Shown here: one piece after another, positions 50,383-58,988 of the stretch
Layout: the number at the start of each line of letters is the position of its first letter
Numbering within the stretch: position 1 is the stretch's first letter
Assembly: GCF_002204795.1 (NCBI RefSeq)
Contig: NZ_NIXO01000015.1
Coordinates: forward strand, 1-64,000
DNA from: Pseudomonas sp. K2I15
GTDB lineage: Bacteria > Pseudomonadota > Gammaproteobacteria > Pseudomonadales > Pseudomonadaceae
DNA: 64,000 nucleotides
Direction of reading: 5' to 3'
Program-made: the position numbers and the translations under genes
The notes under the pieces: model-generated
Seen by the model: only the letters and a program-made list of their open reading frames with translations
Database searches by the model: none
What the model was told of the DNA's origin: nothing

Positions 50383-52031
50383 CATGCCGGTTGAAGTTCG
50401 GTGACCACTTTTCCGGCTTCCATGCGAACCAGTTGATCGGCGATGTCGAAGTAACGATCGTCGTGGGAAATCACGATGATGGTTTTGCCCAGGCGCTTCA
50501 GATCCGGCAGCAACTCTGTGTAGAAAATTCGCCGGAACGTCGGGTCCTGGTCTGCGGCCCATTCGTCAAACACCAGCACCGGGCGCTCCTCCAGCCATGC
50601 ATTGACCAGCGCCAGGCGCTTGCGCTGGCCGGTGGACAGGTCGGTTGTGGTGAACGAACCGTCACGCACGCTGACCTTGTGGCCGATCTCCAGGCGTTGC
50701 AGGTACTGGTTGGCATCTTCGGGAATATGCGTGTCGCCTTGCACCACATCGTCGAACAGGTAGTAGTCAGCGAAGATCGTGGTGAACAACTGGCGATAGT
50801 CGTCACGGGTCACTGCGGTCACGGCCTGGCCGTTGAGGCGGATCTCCCCCTGCTGCGGCGCGTACAGGCCAAGCAGCAGCTTGATCAGGGTGGTTTTGCC
50901 GCAACCGTTTTCGCCGACAATGAAGATGATGTCGCCTTGCTCGATCTTCAGGTTTACCGGCCCCAGGCGAAACGGTGCGCTGCCTTCGGTGGGGGGGAAG
51001 CTGTAGGCGACGTCAGTCAGTTCCAAGCTGTGCACCGGCGTGCTTTTGTTGCCTTGGTCGCTGAGCAGCAGGTGGGGCTCGGGCGAGGAAAACTGTTCCG
51101 ACAAGGCTGCAATGCGGCGCAAGGCTATCTGCGCGCGGCTGACGATTGGCAGAGTGCCGATCAGGTGCTCCAGCGGACCTTTCATGTACAACAGCACCAG
51201 CACAAAGCCGCTCATCACTGATTTGTCTGCACTCGGCCACAATGATTGCAGCGCGAGCGCCAGGCCGATCACCACGAAAAACAACATGGAGCCGAGGGTC
51301 TTGGCGACGACGAAAATATTCACCGAACGGATCTGCGTGTCGCAGATTTTGTCGGCAGTGTTTTCTATGCCTGAGACAAACATGCGGTGCCGGCGTGGAC
51401 GATGGATACGCAACTCCTTGGCGCCCTCGGCGATGGAGTTGTAGTGTTTTTGCAGTTCGTCTTCGGCGTCGCGGGCCTCCATGAATCCTTTGATTCCGCG
51501 GCCCCGGGCAATGTACTGGACGACTGTACCGATGATGATCGCGACCACCATGATCAGGAACATCGGCCATGACAGCATCGCCAGGTAACCCATGCAGCCA
51601 AGGGTGACGGTCAGGGAAATGGCCAGCGGCGCGAAGGCGAATGCGAAATCGCTGATGGTGTCGACGTCGTGGGTGAGTACCGGGATCAGGCGGTGGCTGC
51701 GGTAGCGCTCGATCTGTTCGATCGGCGCCGACAGGACTTTTTCCCCAAGCTCCTTGCGCAGCCGGGCGATGATCTTTTGCCCCACATAATTGGTGCCGAT
51801 ATCGGAAAAGATCGAACTGACCAGTGCCAGCAGGCAGAGGCCGGCGAAGGCGCCGACCACAGTGTTGGTCAGGCCGCTGTCGGCGTGCAGCACAGTATTG
51901 ATGGTCGCCAGCAATACCGTGACGCTGAGGCCACCGACCATGCCAAGCAGGATGGAGCCGACGACAATCAGCCGAAAGGGTTTGAGCAGGGTGAACAATT
52001 CATTGATCACCCCACGTGTTGGTTTGCTCAT
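50382..52031 (-). CDS. pvdE: Pyoverdine precursor ABC exporter
   Basis: Encodes 549 residues, the same length I recall for PAO1 PvdE. An N-terminal six-helix membrane domain (about 15-300) is fused to an ATPase domain with Walker A GENGCGKT (Lys379), signature LSTGQRKRL and Walker B VLVFDEWAAD. It moves the acylated ferribactin precursor across the inner membrane for periplasmic maturation. An upstream in-frame start at 52121 would lie at or before the expected transcription start, 8-10 bp beyond the CGT of the PvdS box at 52133-52135, so ATG 52031 is preferred. In PAO1 pvdF sits between pvdE and pvdO; here only 139 bp separates the genes and pvdF is absent. Confidence 0.95.
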   Translation of the reverse strand: MSKPTRGVINELFTLLKPFRLIVVGSILLGMVGGLSVTVLLATINTVLHADSGLTNTVVGAFAGLCLLALVSSIFSDIGTNYVGQKIIARLRKELGEKVLSAPIEQIERYRSHRLIPVLTHDVDTISDFAFAFAPLAISLTVTLGCMGYLAMLSWPMFLIMVVAIIIGTVVQYIARGRGIKGFMEARDAEDELQKHYNSIAEGAKELRIHRPRRHRMFVSGIENTADKICDTQIRSVNIFVVAKTLGSMLFFVVIGLALALQSLWPSADKSVMSGFVLVLLYMKGPLEHLIGTLPIVSRAQIALRRIAALSEQFSSPEPHLLLSDQGNKSTPVHSLELTDVAYSFPPTEGSAPFRLGPVNLKIEQGDIIFIVGENGCGKTTLIKLLLGLYAPQQGEIRLNGQAVTAVTRDDYRQLFTTIFADYYLFDDVVQGDTHIPEDANQYLQRLEIGHKVSVRDGSFTTTDLSTGQRKRLALVNAWLEERPVLVFDEWAADQDPTFRRIFYTELLPDLKRLGKTIIVISHDDRYFDIADQLVRMEAGKVVTELQPA

Positions 52032-52132
52032 GGAGGTTCCCTGCTTGAAGAGCGGCCGGGCGCGGCCTGGGTGGCATAGAGGGCGGTGGTGCGCCGCAGT
52101 GCATTGCACGGCGGGTCGCACACACCTGTAAA

Positions 52133-52156
52133 ACGACTGGGAGGAGGGTTAATTTA
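52133..52156 (-). promoter_or_regulatory. PvdS promoter for pvdE
   Basis: On the minus strand an exact TAAAT, 16 bp, CGT, preceded by C. The CGT is about 100 bp before the pvdE ATG. Exact agreement with the consensus. Confidence 0.88.
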
Positions 52157-52170
52157 GATGGCTGGCCGCC

Positions 52171-53046
52171 TTACAGATCCCGCACGACGCGAAAGCCGAT
52201 CCAGTCGCCACGGTTGTCTGGTATCAGCGCGTTGCGGTTGCCGGAGCGGGAGAACACGGGCGCTTCGCCCCAGTCGTTGCCGCGGATGCGCCTGAATTCG
52301 CATTTGCCGGTCAGCCAGGCGCTGCCGTCGCCTGGGGCGCCGACGTAATCGTCGTTGTAGCAATCGGCGGTCCATTCGTAGACGTTGCCGTGCATGTCGT
52401 ACATACCGAAGGCGTTGGGCGGGTAGCTGCCCACCGGGGACGAATAGCTGTAGCCGTCCGCCGGGCCGTAGGTATTGGCATGCAGGGCGATGCTGTAGCC
52501 CTTGCCCTCATCGAACGGGAAGGGGAACGGGCCGGTGGAGCCGGCACGGGCGGCGTATTCGCGCTGGGCTTCACTGACCATTTGGTAGTGATGGCCGGTT
52601 TTCTTCGACAACCACGCGACGTAGCTCTGCACATCCTCAAAGTCCATGCATACGGCAGGTTGGCGCGGCCCTTGTAGATAGCGTGGCTTGCTGGCGACAC
52701 ATTCACGGCCCGGTCGCTCATCGCCATTGGCGATCTTGACCCCGGACTGGCGTACATAGCTGTCCCACTCGCCGGCGGTGACCTGGAAGCGGCTCATGGC
52801 GAAGGGCTTGGCGAAGGTGACCGGGTGCATCGGGCCTTCGTCGGGCTCGCGGCCCACTTCGTCTTCGGGGGTGCCCATGGTGAACGTACCGGCGGGCAGC
52901 ACGACCATTTCGGGGCAGTCCTTGCAGTCCTTGAACACTTTACCGGGTGCTGGCGTGGCGGCCTGCGCCAGGCCTGGCAGCAGGGCACCGCACAGTGTCG
53001 TCAGAATCAGTGCGGCCAGTGGTTTGAGGTGCGGGTGATGGTTCAT
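52171..53046 (-). CDS. pvdO: Pyoverdine maturation protein PvdO (FGE-sulfatase fold)
   Basis: Encodes 291 residues. A Sec signal peptide (LAALILTTLCGALLPGLAQA) exports it to the periplasm. The mature part is a formylglycine-generating-enzyme-like domain: CPEMVVLPAGTFTMG at the start, MHPVTFAKPFAMSRFQVT, HGNVYEWTADCY in the middle and GFRVVRDL at the end. PvdO is needed for the last oxidation of the fluorescent chromophore, from dihydropyoverdine to pyoverdine. It starts 31 bp after pvdN and is the last gene of the pvdM-pvdN-pvdO operon. Whether it binds copper like true FGEs was not resolved here. Confidence 0.93.
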   Translation of the reverse strand: MNHHPHLKPLAALILTTLCGALLPGLAQAATPAPGKVFKDCKDCPEMVVLPAGTFTMGTPEDEVGREPDEGPMHPVTFAKPFAMSRFQVTAGEWDSYVRQSGVKIANGDERPGRECVASKPRYLQGPRQPAVCMDFEDVQSYVAWLSKKTGHHYQMVSEAQREYAARAGSTGPFPFPFDEGKGYSIALHANTYGPADGYSYSSPVGSYPPNAFGMYDMHGNVYEWTADCYNDDYVGAPGDGSAWLTGKCEFRRIRGNDWGEAPVFSRSGNRNALIPDNRGDWIGFRVVRDL

Positions 53047-53077
53047 GGGAGCATCTCGATGAAAAGAAAAAGAGGTG

Positions 53078-54355
53078 TCACAACCGTTGGCTCAGCAAGG
53101 TCATGAAGCGCTGGATCTCGGCCGATGTGTTGAGCAGGCCCGGGGAGGTACGAATCACCGGGCCGGCATCCCGATAGACCGAGTCGATCACTACCCGGTT
53201 TTTCATCATGTAAGCCGCCACGTCGCGGCTGTCCTGGCCGTTGACCCGGAAGAAGGTAAAGCCCGCCGACAAATCGGAGCTGCGGGGTGTCACCAGCTCG
53301 ATCTTCGAGTGCGCCAGCAATTGGGTTTTCAGTTCATCGTTGAGCTGATGGATGCGCGCCTGAACCTGCGGCTTACCCAGTTGCAGGTGCAGCTTGAACG
53401 CTTCGTCTGCGGCCCAGCGATGTTCGAAGGCGTGATAACCACCGGGTGTCATGGTGGTCGCGAAGTTGGTGTCTTCGGAGAAGGTCGGCACCATCGGTGT
53501 CACGTCGGTGTTCTGCTCCGAGCGGGCGCAAATGATCCCGGTGCCCCGTGGGCCGAACATCCACTTGTGGGTGCCGGCAATGAAAAAGTCGCAATGCATC
53601 TGCGGGAAGTCGAGGTTCTCGACACCAAAGCCATGCACGCCATCGACCACGTAGAGGATGCGGTCCTTGTCGTCGCGGTGGCGGTTGTGTTCATCCACCA
53701 GCTTGCCGATCTCGCCGATCGGCAACTTGACGCCGCTGCCGGACTGCACCCAAGTCATGCCGAGCACGCGGGTGTTGGGACGGATATTGCGCTCGATAGA
53801 GCCGAGCACTTCGTCGACGGATACCGAATGGGCGTTTTCGAATAATTTGATCTTGCGTACCTGCGTGCCTTGCTTGCGTACCCGGAAATCGAGGCTGTAG
53901 GCGGTAGCGTAATGTTCGTGAACGGTGGTCAGGATCTCCTGGTCTGGCCGCACGTGGATGCCGCCGTAAATCATCGCCAGCCCTTCCGAGGTGCTGCCGG
54001 TCAGGGCGATCTGGCCAGGCCTGGCATTCAGGTAGCGGCCGGCCCATTCGCGCACCTGGCCTTCACGTTTCCAGGTCTCTTGCAGGTCCCAGTCCATGGC
54101 CAGGCCCGGGTTGCGGTCGATCTGTGCGCGGTAACGGTCAATCGCGTCGCGCACCGGTTTGGGGTGCGAGGCCACCAGGAAGTTGGAAAAGTGCAGGTAG
54201 TCCGGGTCCTGGGTGAACAGTTGGCGAAACCCTGCCCATGGGTCGCCAGGTGGTGCCGCATTGCCTGCCAGTGCCTGGGGGATGATGGCAGTGCCCAGCG
54301 GCAGGCTCGCGGCGAGAAGCCCGGCCTGCTTGAGAAATGTACGGCGGTCGGTCAT
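53078..54355 (-). CDS. pvdN: Periplasmic PLP enzyme PvdN
   Basis: Encodes 425 residues. The N-terminus is a twin-arginine signal (DRRTFLKQ then a weak hydrophobic run), so it is folded with its cofactor before export. The body is a fold-type I, class-V aminotransferase-like domain: substrate/cofactor segment ALTGSTSEGLAM, cofactor Asp in VVDGVHGFG, and the PLP lysine Lys264 in GTHKWMFGPRG. In P. aeruginosa and P. fluorescens PvdN converts the glutamate side chain on the chromophore to succinamide. It lies 27 bp after pvdM and 31 bp before pvdO, in one operon. Confidence 0.95.
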   Translation of the reverse strand: MTDRRTFLKQAGLLAASLPLGTAIIPQALAGNAAPPGDPWAGFRQLFTQDPDYLHFSNFLVASHPKPVRDAIDRYRAQIDRNPGLAMDWDLQETWKREGQVREWAGRYLNARPGQIALTGSTSEGLAMIYGGIHVRPDQEILTTVHEHYATAYSLDFRVRKQGTQVRKIKLFENAHSVSVDEVLGSIERNIRPNTRVLGMTWVQSGSGVKLPIGEIGKLVDEHNRHRDDKDRILYVVDGVHGFGVENLDFPQMHCDFFIAGTHKWMFGPRGTGIICARSEQNTDVTPMVPTFSEDTNFATTMTPGGYHAFEHRWAADEAFKLHLQLGKPQVQARIHQLNDELKTQLLAHSKIELVTPRSSDLSAGFTFFRVNGQDSRDVAAYMMKNRVVIDSVYRDAGPVIRTSPGLLNTSAEIQRFMTLLSQRL

Positions 54356-54382
54356 GAATTCACTTCATTCATTGGGGGTGGT

Positions 54383-55738
54383 TCAGCGGTTGGCCAATGG
54401 CTTGGCGGCTTTTTGTACCTGGTCCCAGACCCGCAGGAAGTTGCCTCCCCACAGCTTGGCGATATCGGCTTCGGAGTAGCCGCGCTGGATCAGCTCGGCG
54501 GTCACGTTGCGCACTTCGCCGACGTTCTCCCAACCCTTGATTCCGCCGCCGTCGTTGAAGTCCGAGGCAATGCCGACGTGGTCGATGCCAATCTTGCGCA
54601 CGGTGTAATCGATGGCATCGCCCAGGTCCTTGAGAGTGGCCTTGGGTTCTTCTTCGAGGATGGCGTACAGCGCACTGGCGTACTGGCCGAACTTCTGTTC
54701 GGGCCAGGCCGAGATGATCGGATCGCCAGGCATCAGGGCCACGGCCAGGTTGGGCAGTGGCGGCAGGTCGAAGCGTGCGCGCAGAGCGTTGAGCTTGTCC
54801 TGGATGGGCTGGCTGAGGGGGCGCAGGTACGCAGGGAAGCCCACCACCTGGACTACGCCGCCGCTGTTCTTGATCAGTTGCAGTTCTTTGTCGCTGAGGT
54901 TGCGCGGTATGTCCACCGACGCCCGTGGCGCCGAGTGGGAGGCCACCATGGGGGTGCGGCTCAACTGCGCCACTTGCTCCAGGGCCTTGGTAGACATTTG
55001 CGAGACATCAATGATTACGCCCAGGTCATTGAGGCGATGTACCGCTTGCTTGCCGATGTCCGAGAGGCCATCGAGGGCGTCGGGCGAGTCATTGAAAAAC
55101 GGCAGCGGGCGCGACGAGTCCGACCAGGCATTATTGCCGATGTAGCTGAAACCGAACATGCGCATGCCGCGCGCCGTCCACAGGTTCAACTGATTCAGGT
55201 CATCGCCCAGCGGATAGGCGTTGAGCATGCTGATAAAAATCGCAAACTTGCCTTCGCCATGCAGGCGCCGGAAATCATCCGGTGTGTAGGCAATGCCGAC
55301 CTGGTTGGGGAAGTCGCGGACCATGCCGGAAATGATCTTGTAGCGAGTCTCCTGCTGGTGGCGGGCTTCTTCGACAAAACCTTCGGTGGGCTTGTGGGGC
55401 GCGTTGGGGCCGTTCCACATTTCCGGCCAGCCGAAAATCGTCAGGGCTGCGCCGGACAAGCGCCCTCGGTTGGCCTTGGCCAGGTCGAACTGGCCGCTGC
55501 CATCCTTGTCAGCTTCGTTGCCGGCGGTGCCAAAGTTAAGCGGCACGGTGATGTGACTGTCGAACGACAGCAGGCGGTCCTGCAACTCATTGGCTTGCTT
55601 GATTACCGCCAACGGGTACCCGGCATTACCCTTGAACCAATGGTCCCAAACCAGGAACCCGGCCCCGGCGCCAATGGCCAGGACCAGTGGCAGGCCGAGG
55701 TACAACGCCTTTTTCGAACGTGGTTTTGTCATTGCCAT
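54383..55738 (-). CDS. pvdM: Pyoverdine maturation dipeptidase-like protein PvdM
   Basis: Encodes 451 residues of the membrane dipeptidase (M19) family. An N-terminal hydrophobic segment (LGLPLVLAIGAGAGFLVW) anchors or exports it to the periplasm. Metal-ligand motifs include FDSHITVPL near the start and HSAPRAS and GIASDFND further on. In pyoverdine makers PvdM is needed together with PvdP for ferribactin oxidation to dihydropyoverdine. Two starts are possible (MAMT; 55738 or 55732). It heads pvdM-pvdN-pvdO and has an exact PvdS box 35 bp upstream. Confidence 0.93.
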   Translation of the reverse strand: MAMTKPRSKKALYLGLPLVLAIGAGAGFLVWDHWFKGNAGYPLAVIKQANELQDRLLSFDSHITVPLNFGTAGNEADKDGSGQFDLAKANRGRLSGAALTIFGWPEMWNGPNAPHKPTEGFVEEARHQQETRYKIISGMVRDFPNQVGIAYTPDDFRRLHGEGKFAIFISMLNAYPLGDDLNQLNLWTARGMRMFGFSYIGNNAWSDSSRPLPFFNDSPDALDGLSDIGKQAVHRLNDLGVIIDVSQMSTKALEQVAQLSRTPMVASHSAPRASVDIPRNLSDKELQLIKNSGGVVQVVGFPAYLRPLSQPIQDKLNALRARFDLPPLPNLAVALMPGDPIISAWPEQKFGQYASALYAILEEEPKATLKDLGDAIDYTVRKIGIDHVGIASDFNDGGGIKGWENVGEVRNVTAELIQRGYSEADIAKLWGGNFLRVWDQVQKAAKPLANR

Positions 55739-55772
55739 CTCAGTCAGTTGAGGCCTTTGCTATCTGGGATGA

Positions 55773-55796
55773 ACGAGCGATGGGCGAGAAAATTTA
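55773..55796 (-). promoter_or_regulatory. PvdS promoter for pvdMNO
   Basis: On the minus strand an exact TAAAT, 16 bp, CGT. The CGT end is 35 bp before the pvdM start. It is back-to-back with the pvdP box, their -35 elements being 19 bp apart. Confidence 0.88.
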
Positions 55797-55815
55797 GGCG
55801 TGTTGCCGGCGGTGC

Positions 55816-55839
55816 TAAATTTCCCCTGTCAGCGAACGT
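55816..55839 (+). promoter_or_regulatory. PvdS promoter for pvdP
   Basis: Exact TAAAT (55816-55820), 16 bp, CGT (55837-55839), preceded by GC and followed by C-rich sequence as usual for PvdS sites. Transcription should start near 55847, which excludes the TTG at 55846 as the pvdP start. Confidence 0.9.
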
Positions 55840-55884
55840 TCTAGCTTGGATAAAGCCTGCTTGATGGCTGACACAGGTAAAGCA

Positions 55885-57513
55885 ATGACGATTTCTCGAC
55901 GAGGGTTTATCGCCGGCCTGGCGCTGACTGGCGCTGCAGTGCCTGCGGCCTTTTATGCCCATCGCGAGCTGACGCGTGAAGAGTTTCCGATTACCCCCGG
56001 CGAAGCCACGGTCGACCTGGCAGACACCGCCGGCCAGCATTTGGCGGACAGCCTGCGCGGCGTCTGGAGTGTGCGGTTGGCAGGGCGCGATGCAGGTCTG
56101 AACGGCTTGCCCCTGGACGGCCTGGAATTGCTCCTCGACATCGCACCGCGAGGGCGTGGCCTGCGTGGCTACCTGGACACCGCCGAACAGCTGCGTGCCG
56201 ACGGCGAACCGCGCTACCGTGTGCTGGGTGACCTGGCTACGGGCGACGGGGCGCATCTGTATTGGCGCCTGATCGACCGCGATGCAGCGGACGGTGCTCC
56301 TGCCTATGAATTCAAAATGACCCTCGATGAAGTCTGGGCCGAGTTCGGTAACGCTGGCAGCGGCACCCTGAGTGGGCAAGTCCTCAGCCTGGATCGGCCA
56401 TTGGCCCTGCTCGAACAAGACAACCATTTTGTCGCCACCAAGCAGCTGTTTCCCGAAGCCCGTGAGCGCATTGGTCTCAACCCAACGTTACTGGCCTGGC
56501 TGATTGCTCCTGAACACCGTCTGTTTCACCAGCTCTGGCACGCCTCTCGTGACCAGTGGCATAAACTCTCTGAAGACAAGCGCAATGCCTTGCGGGGGAT
56601 CGGCTGGCAGCCGGGCCCACGTGACAACGAGCGCGATGCCCGTGGGGCGCGCAAGGATCGCAACGGTTCGGGTATCGACTTCTTTTTCATGCACCGGCAC
56701 ATGCTCGGCGCCGCCCGTTCGATGCAGGATTTGCCATCGTGGGCATACTTCCCGCAGCCGCAACCGGGGCTGGAGCGTGATCGCCAAGGGTTTGTCCGCT
56801 ATTTCGACAACCATGACGGTTTTGCGCTACCGCCCACCTGGAGGGCGGCGAATGACAGCGCGTACACCCAGTGGGTCAGCGATATCAAGGCAGCCGAGAC
56901 TTACCACAGTAATTTCGAGGTCTGGGAGTCGCAGTACCGTGACCCGCGTTACCTCGCGAAACTGACGTTAGGGCAGTTCGGCTCCGAGGTGGAACTGGGG
57001 CTGCACGACTGGCTGCATATGCGCTGGGCCTCGGTGCCACGTGACCCGTCCAACGGTGCCCCGGTGCCTTTTGCGCGTGATCCCGCTGACTTTGCGGGGC
57101 GTTGGTATGCACCGGAGAATGACTTTCTGGGTGACCCGTTTTCCTCGCATGTGAATCCGGTGTTCTGGCGTTTTCACGGTTGGATTGATGACCGCATCGA
57201 GGATTGGTTTCGCGCTCATGAGCGTTTTCATCCGGGGGAAGTGAGCCGCTTGCAGGTCAACGGCGTGCCCTGGTTTGCGCCGGGGCGCTGGGTGGAAGTG
57301 GATGATCCATGGCTGGGGCCGGATACCCATGGTTGCAGCACCACGCCAGGGTTGCAGATGGGAAAATCGATGGAGATGGACCCGGAGACCATGAAGCTGG
57401 CACTGCGGATTACCTTCGGTGCGGATGAGGACACGTTGACCGGGTTGTTTCGCAAGGTGCCCAGGCGGCCTTGGTACGCGCGGCATTTGAAGGTCAAGGA
57501 GCGGGTGCTCTAA
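55885..57513 (+). CDS. pvdP: Periplasmic tyrosinase PvdP
   Basis: Encodes 542 residues (I recall 544 for PAO1). The N-terminal TAT signal SRRGFIAGLAL shows export in folded, copper-loaded form. The C-terminal half is a tyrosinase with histidine-rich copper motifs: FHQLWHAS, MHRHMLGAA, LHDWLHMRW and FWRFHGWIDDRIEDW. PvdP oxidises the tyrosine ring of ferribactin, closing the chromophore to dihydropyoverdine. Starts at 55846 (TTG) and 55864 (ATG) are in frame, but only 55885 puts the twin arginine at the proper place, has GGTAA 7 nt upstream and lies well after the PvdS start point. It is monocistronic and divergent from pvdM. Confidence 0.94.
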   Translation: MTISRRGFIAGLALTGAAVPAAFYAHRELTREEFPITPGEATVDLADTAGQHLADSLRGVWSVRLAGRDAGLNGLPLDGLELLLDIAPRGRGLRGYLDTAEQLRADGEPRYRVLGDLATGDGAHLYWRLIDRDAADGAPAYEFKMTLDEVWAEFGNAGSGTLSGQVLSLDRPLALLEQDNHFVATKQLFPEARERIGLNPTLLAWLIAPEHRLFHQLWHASRDQWHKLSEDKRNALRGIGWQPGPRDNERDARGARKDRNGSGIDFFFMHRHMLGAARSMQDLPSWAYFPQPQPGLERDRQGFVRYFDNHDGFALPPTWRAANDSAYTQWVSDIKAAETYHSNFEVWESQYRDPRYLAKLTLGQFGSEVELGLHDWLHMRWASVPRDPSNGAPVPFARDPADFAGRWYAPENDFLGDPFSSHVNPVFWRFHGWIDDRIEDWFRAHERFHPGEVSRLQVNGVPWFAPGRWVEVDDPWLGPDTHGCSTTPGLQMGKSMEMDPETMKLALRITFGADEDTLTGLFRKVPRRPWYARHLKVKERVL

Positions 57514-57532
57514 AGGGTGCGTCGTTCAACTG

Positions 57533-57557
57533 CAGGAGCCGGCAAGCCAGGCTCCTG
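57533..57557. terminator. Possible terminator between pvdP and opmQ
   Basis: An exact 8-bp stem, CAGGAGCC and GGCTCCTG, with a 9-nt loop, lies in the 61-bp gap between convergent pvdP and opmQ. No strong T tract follows, so it is only a candidate. Confidence 0.5.
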
Positions 57558-57574
57558 GATTGGAATTTTGTTGT

Positions 57575-58981
57575 TCAGTTGATGGTGCCTGGCACCTGCC
57601 ATCCACCCCCCAGTGCCTTATACAGCGCAATGCTTGCGTTCAGCCGCGACCGGCGCAATTGCACATTCAAATCCTGCGCCGCATAGAGCGTGCGCTGCGT
57701 CTCCAGCACTGTCAGCAAGTCCTCCGCCCCGGCCTCGTACCGGCTTTGGGCAATCTCAAAGGCGGTCTGTGCCTCACTCAATTCCTCGCTCTGCCACTGG
57801 CGCTGCGCATCCAGCCCGCGAATGCTGCTCAGGGCCTTTTCCACATCGGCAAAGCCATTGATGATCGCGCCCCGGTATGTCTGCAGCAGTTCATCCTGGC
57901 GTGCGTGGGCCTTATTCCGTTCGGCGCTCAGACGGCCATTGTTGAAGATCGGTGCGACCAGGCCCGACGTGAGGTCGTAGAACGGGTTGCGCAATACGTC
58001 GCTGAGTTTATCGGCGCCCGAGCCAAGGTCGGCACTGAGGGTGATGGTGGGCAACATGGCTGCCCGGGCGACGGTGACGTCTGCCTGGGCCGCTGCCAGG
58101 CGGGCCTCGGCGCTGGCGATATCGGGCCGGCGGCTGAGCAGTTGGCTGGGAACGCCGGCACTGATGCTCGGCCAGTTCAACTGTGCAAAGGGCTGCGGTG
58201 CGAGGTGCAGGTCCTGCACCGGTTTGCCCAACAGCGCCGCGAGGCTGATCAAGGCCTCGTCGGCCTGTTGTTGTGCCAGCGGCAGTTGGCGTTGTTGCGC
58301 GGCCACCAGGCTTTTTTGCTGAGCCAGTTCCAGGGCGGTAGCGGAGCCTGCATCGTGGCGGGTTTGTACCAGTTTCAACACGCTTTGGGCGTTGTCCAGG
58401 TTCAGTTGAGCAATGCGCAGTTGCTCACACAATGACAGCCACTGGGTATAACTGGTTGCAACGCCGCTGAGCAGGGTCAGCTCAACCGTGGCCTGGTCGA
58501 ACTCGCTGGCGCGCACTTCCTCCACGGCGCTGTCCCGCGCGGCGCGCTTGCCGCCCCAAAAATCAATTTCGTAAGTGGCGCTCAGGCGCGCATCAAAGTA
58601 ATCCACGGCCTTGTTGCTGCTGGTGGCGTCCAGCTGGCTGTAGCCATTGCCCCGCAGCAACTGCTGGCGGTTTGCATTGAACGCGCCGGTGAGTTCAGGC
58701 AGCAACGGCGCCCCGGCTATCACCGCGCTGGCCTGGGCCTGGCGCACCCGGGCCATGGCGCTGGCCAGGTCGTAACTGCCACTGCGGGCCTGTTCGATCA
58801 GTTGGTTGAGCTGGCGGCTGGCAAAGGTCGCCCACCATTGCTGGTTGTCCCGCAGCGCCGTTACGCCGCGTGCGCTGTGCCAGGCGGGCGGTGCTTGCAT
58901 ACCGGCGTCGAGGCGCGGTGCGGGGGTGCTGCAGGCAGCCAGCAGCAGGCTGGCGGCGAGGAGGGTCAGGGGCGCTTTCAT
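57575..58981 (-). CDS. opmQ: Outer-membrane channel OpmQ of the pyoverdine pump
   Basis: Encodes 468 residues. The start ATG at 58981 gives a lipoprotein signal with lipobox LAAC (Cys17); longer in-frame starts inside pvdT lack this and are rejected. Two OEP repeats follow, including DFWGGKRAARDSAVEEVRA and SRRPDIASAEARLAAAQAD. With PvdR and PvdT it exports new pyoverdine and recycled pyoverdine after periplasmic iron release. It starts 7 bp after the pvdT stop. Confidence 0.93.
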   Translation of the reverse strand: MKAPLTLLAASLLLAACSTPAPRLDAGMQAPPAWHSARGVTALRDNQQWWATFASRQLNQLIEQARSGSYDLASAMARVRQAQASAVIAGAPLLPELTGAFNANRQQLLRGNGYSQLDATSSNKAVDYFDARLSATYEIDFWGGKRAARDSAVEEVRASEFDQATVELTLLSGVATSYTQWLSLCEQLRIAQLNLDNAQSVLKLVQTRHDAGSATALELAQQKSLVAAQQRQLPLAQQQADEALISLAALLGKPVQDLHLAPQPFAQLNWPSISAGVPSQLLSRRPDIASAEARLAAAQADVTVARAAMLPTITLSADLGSGADKLSDVLRNPFYDLTSGLVAPIFNNGRLSAERNKAHARQDELLQTYRGAIINGFADVEKALSSIRGLDAQRQWQSEELSEAQTAFEIAQSRYEAGAEDLLTVLETQRTLYAAQDLNVQLRRSRLNASIALYKALGGGWQVPGTIN

Positions 58982-58988
58982 AGGGCGA

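Noticed and set aside
53870-55864. A 664-codon plus-strand open frame opposite pvdN and pvdM
   Set aside because: It runs antisense across two well-defined genes and through the divergent PvdS promoters, so it cannot be a real gene.
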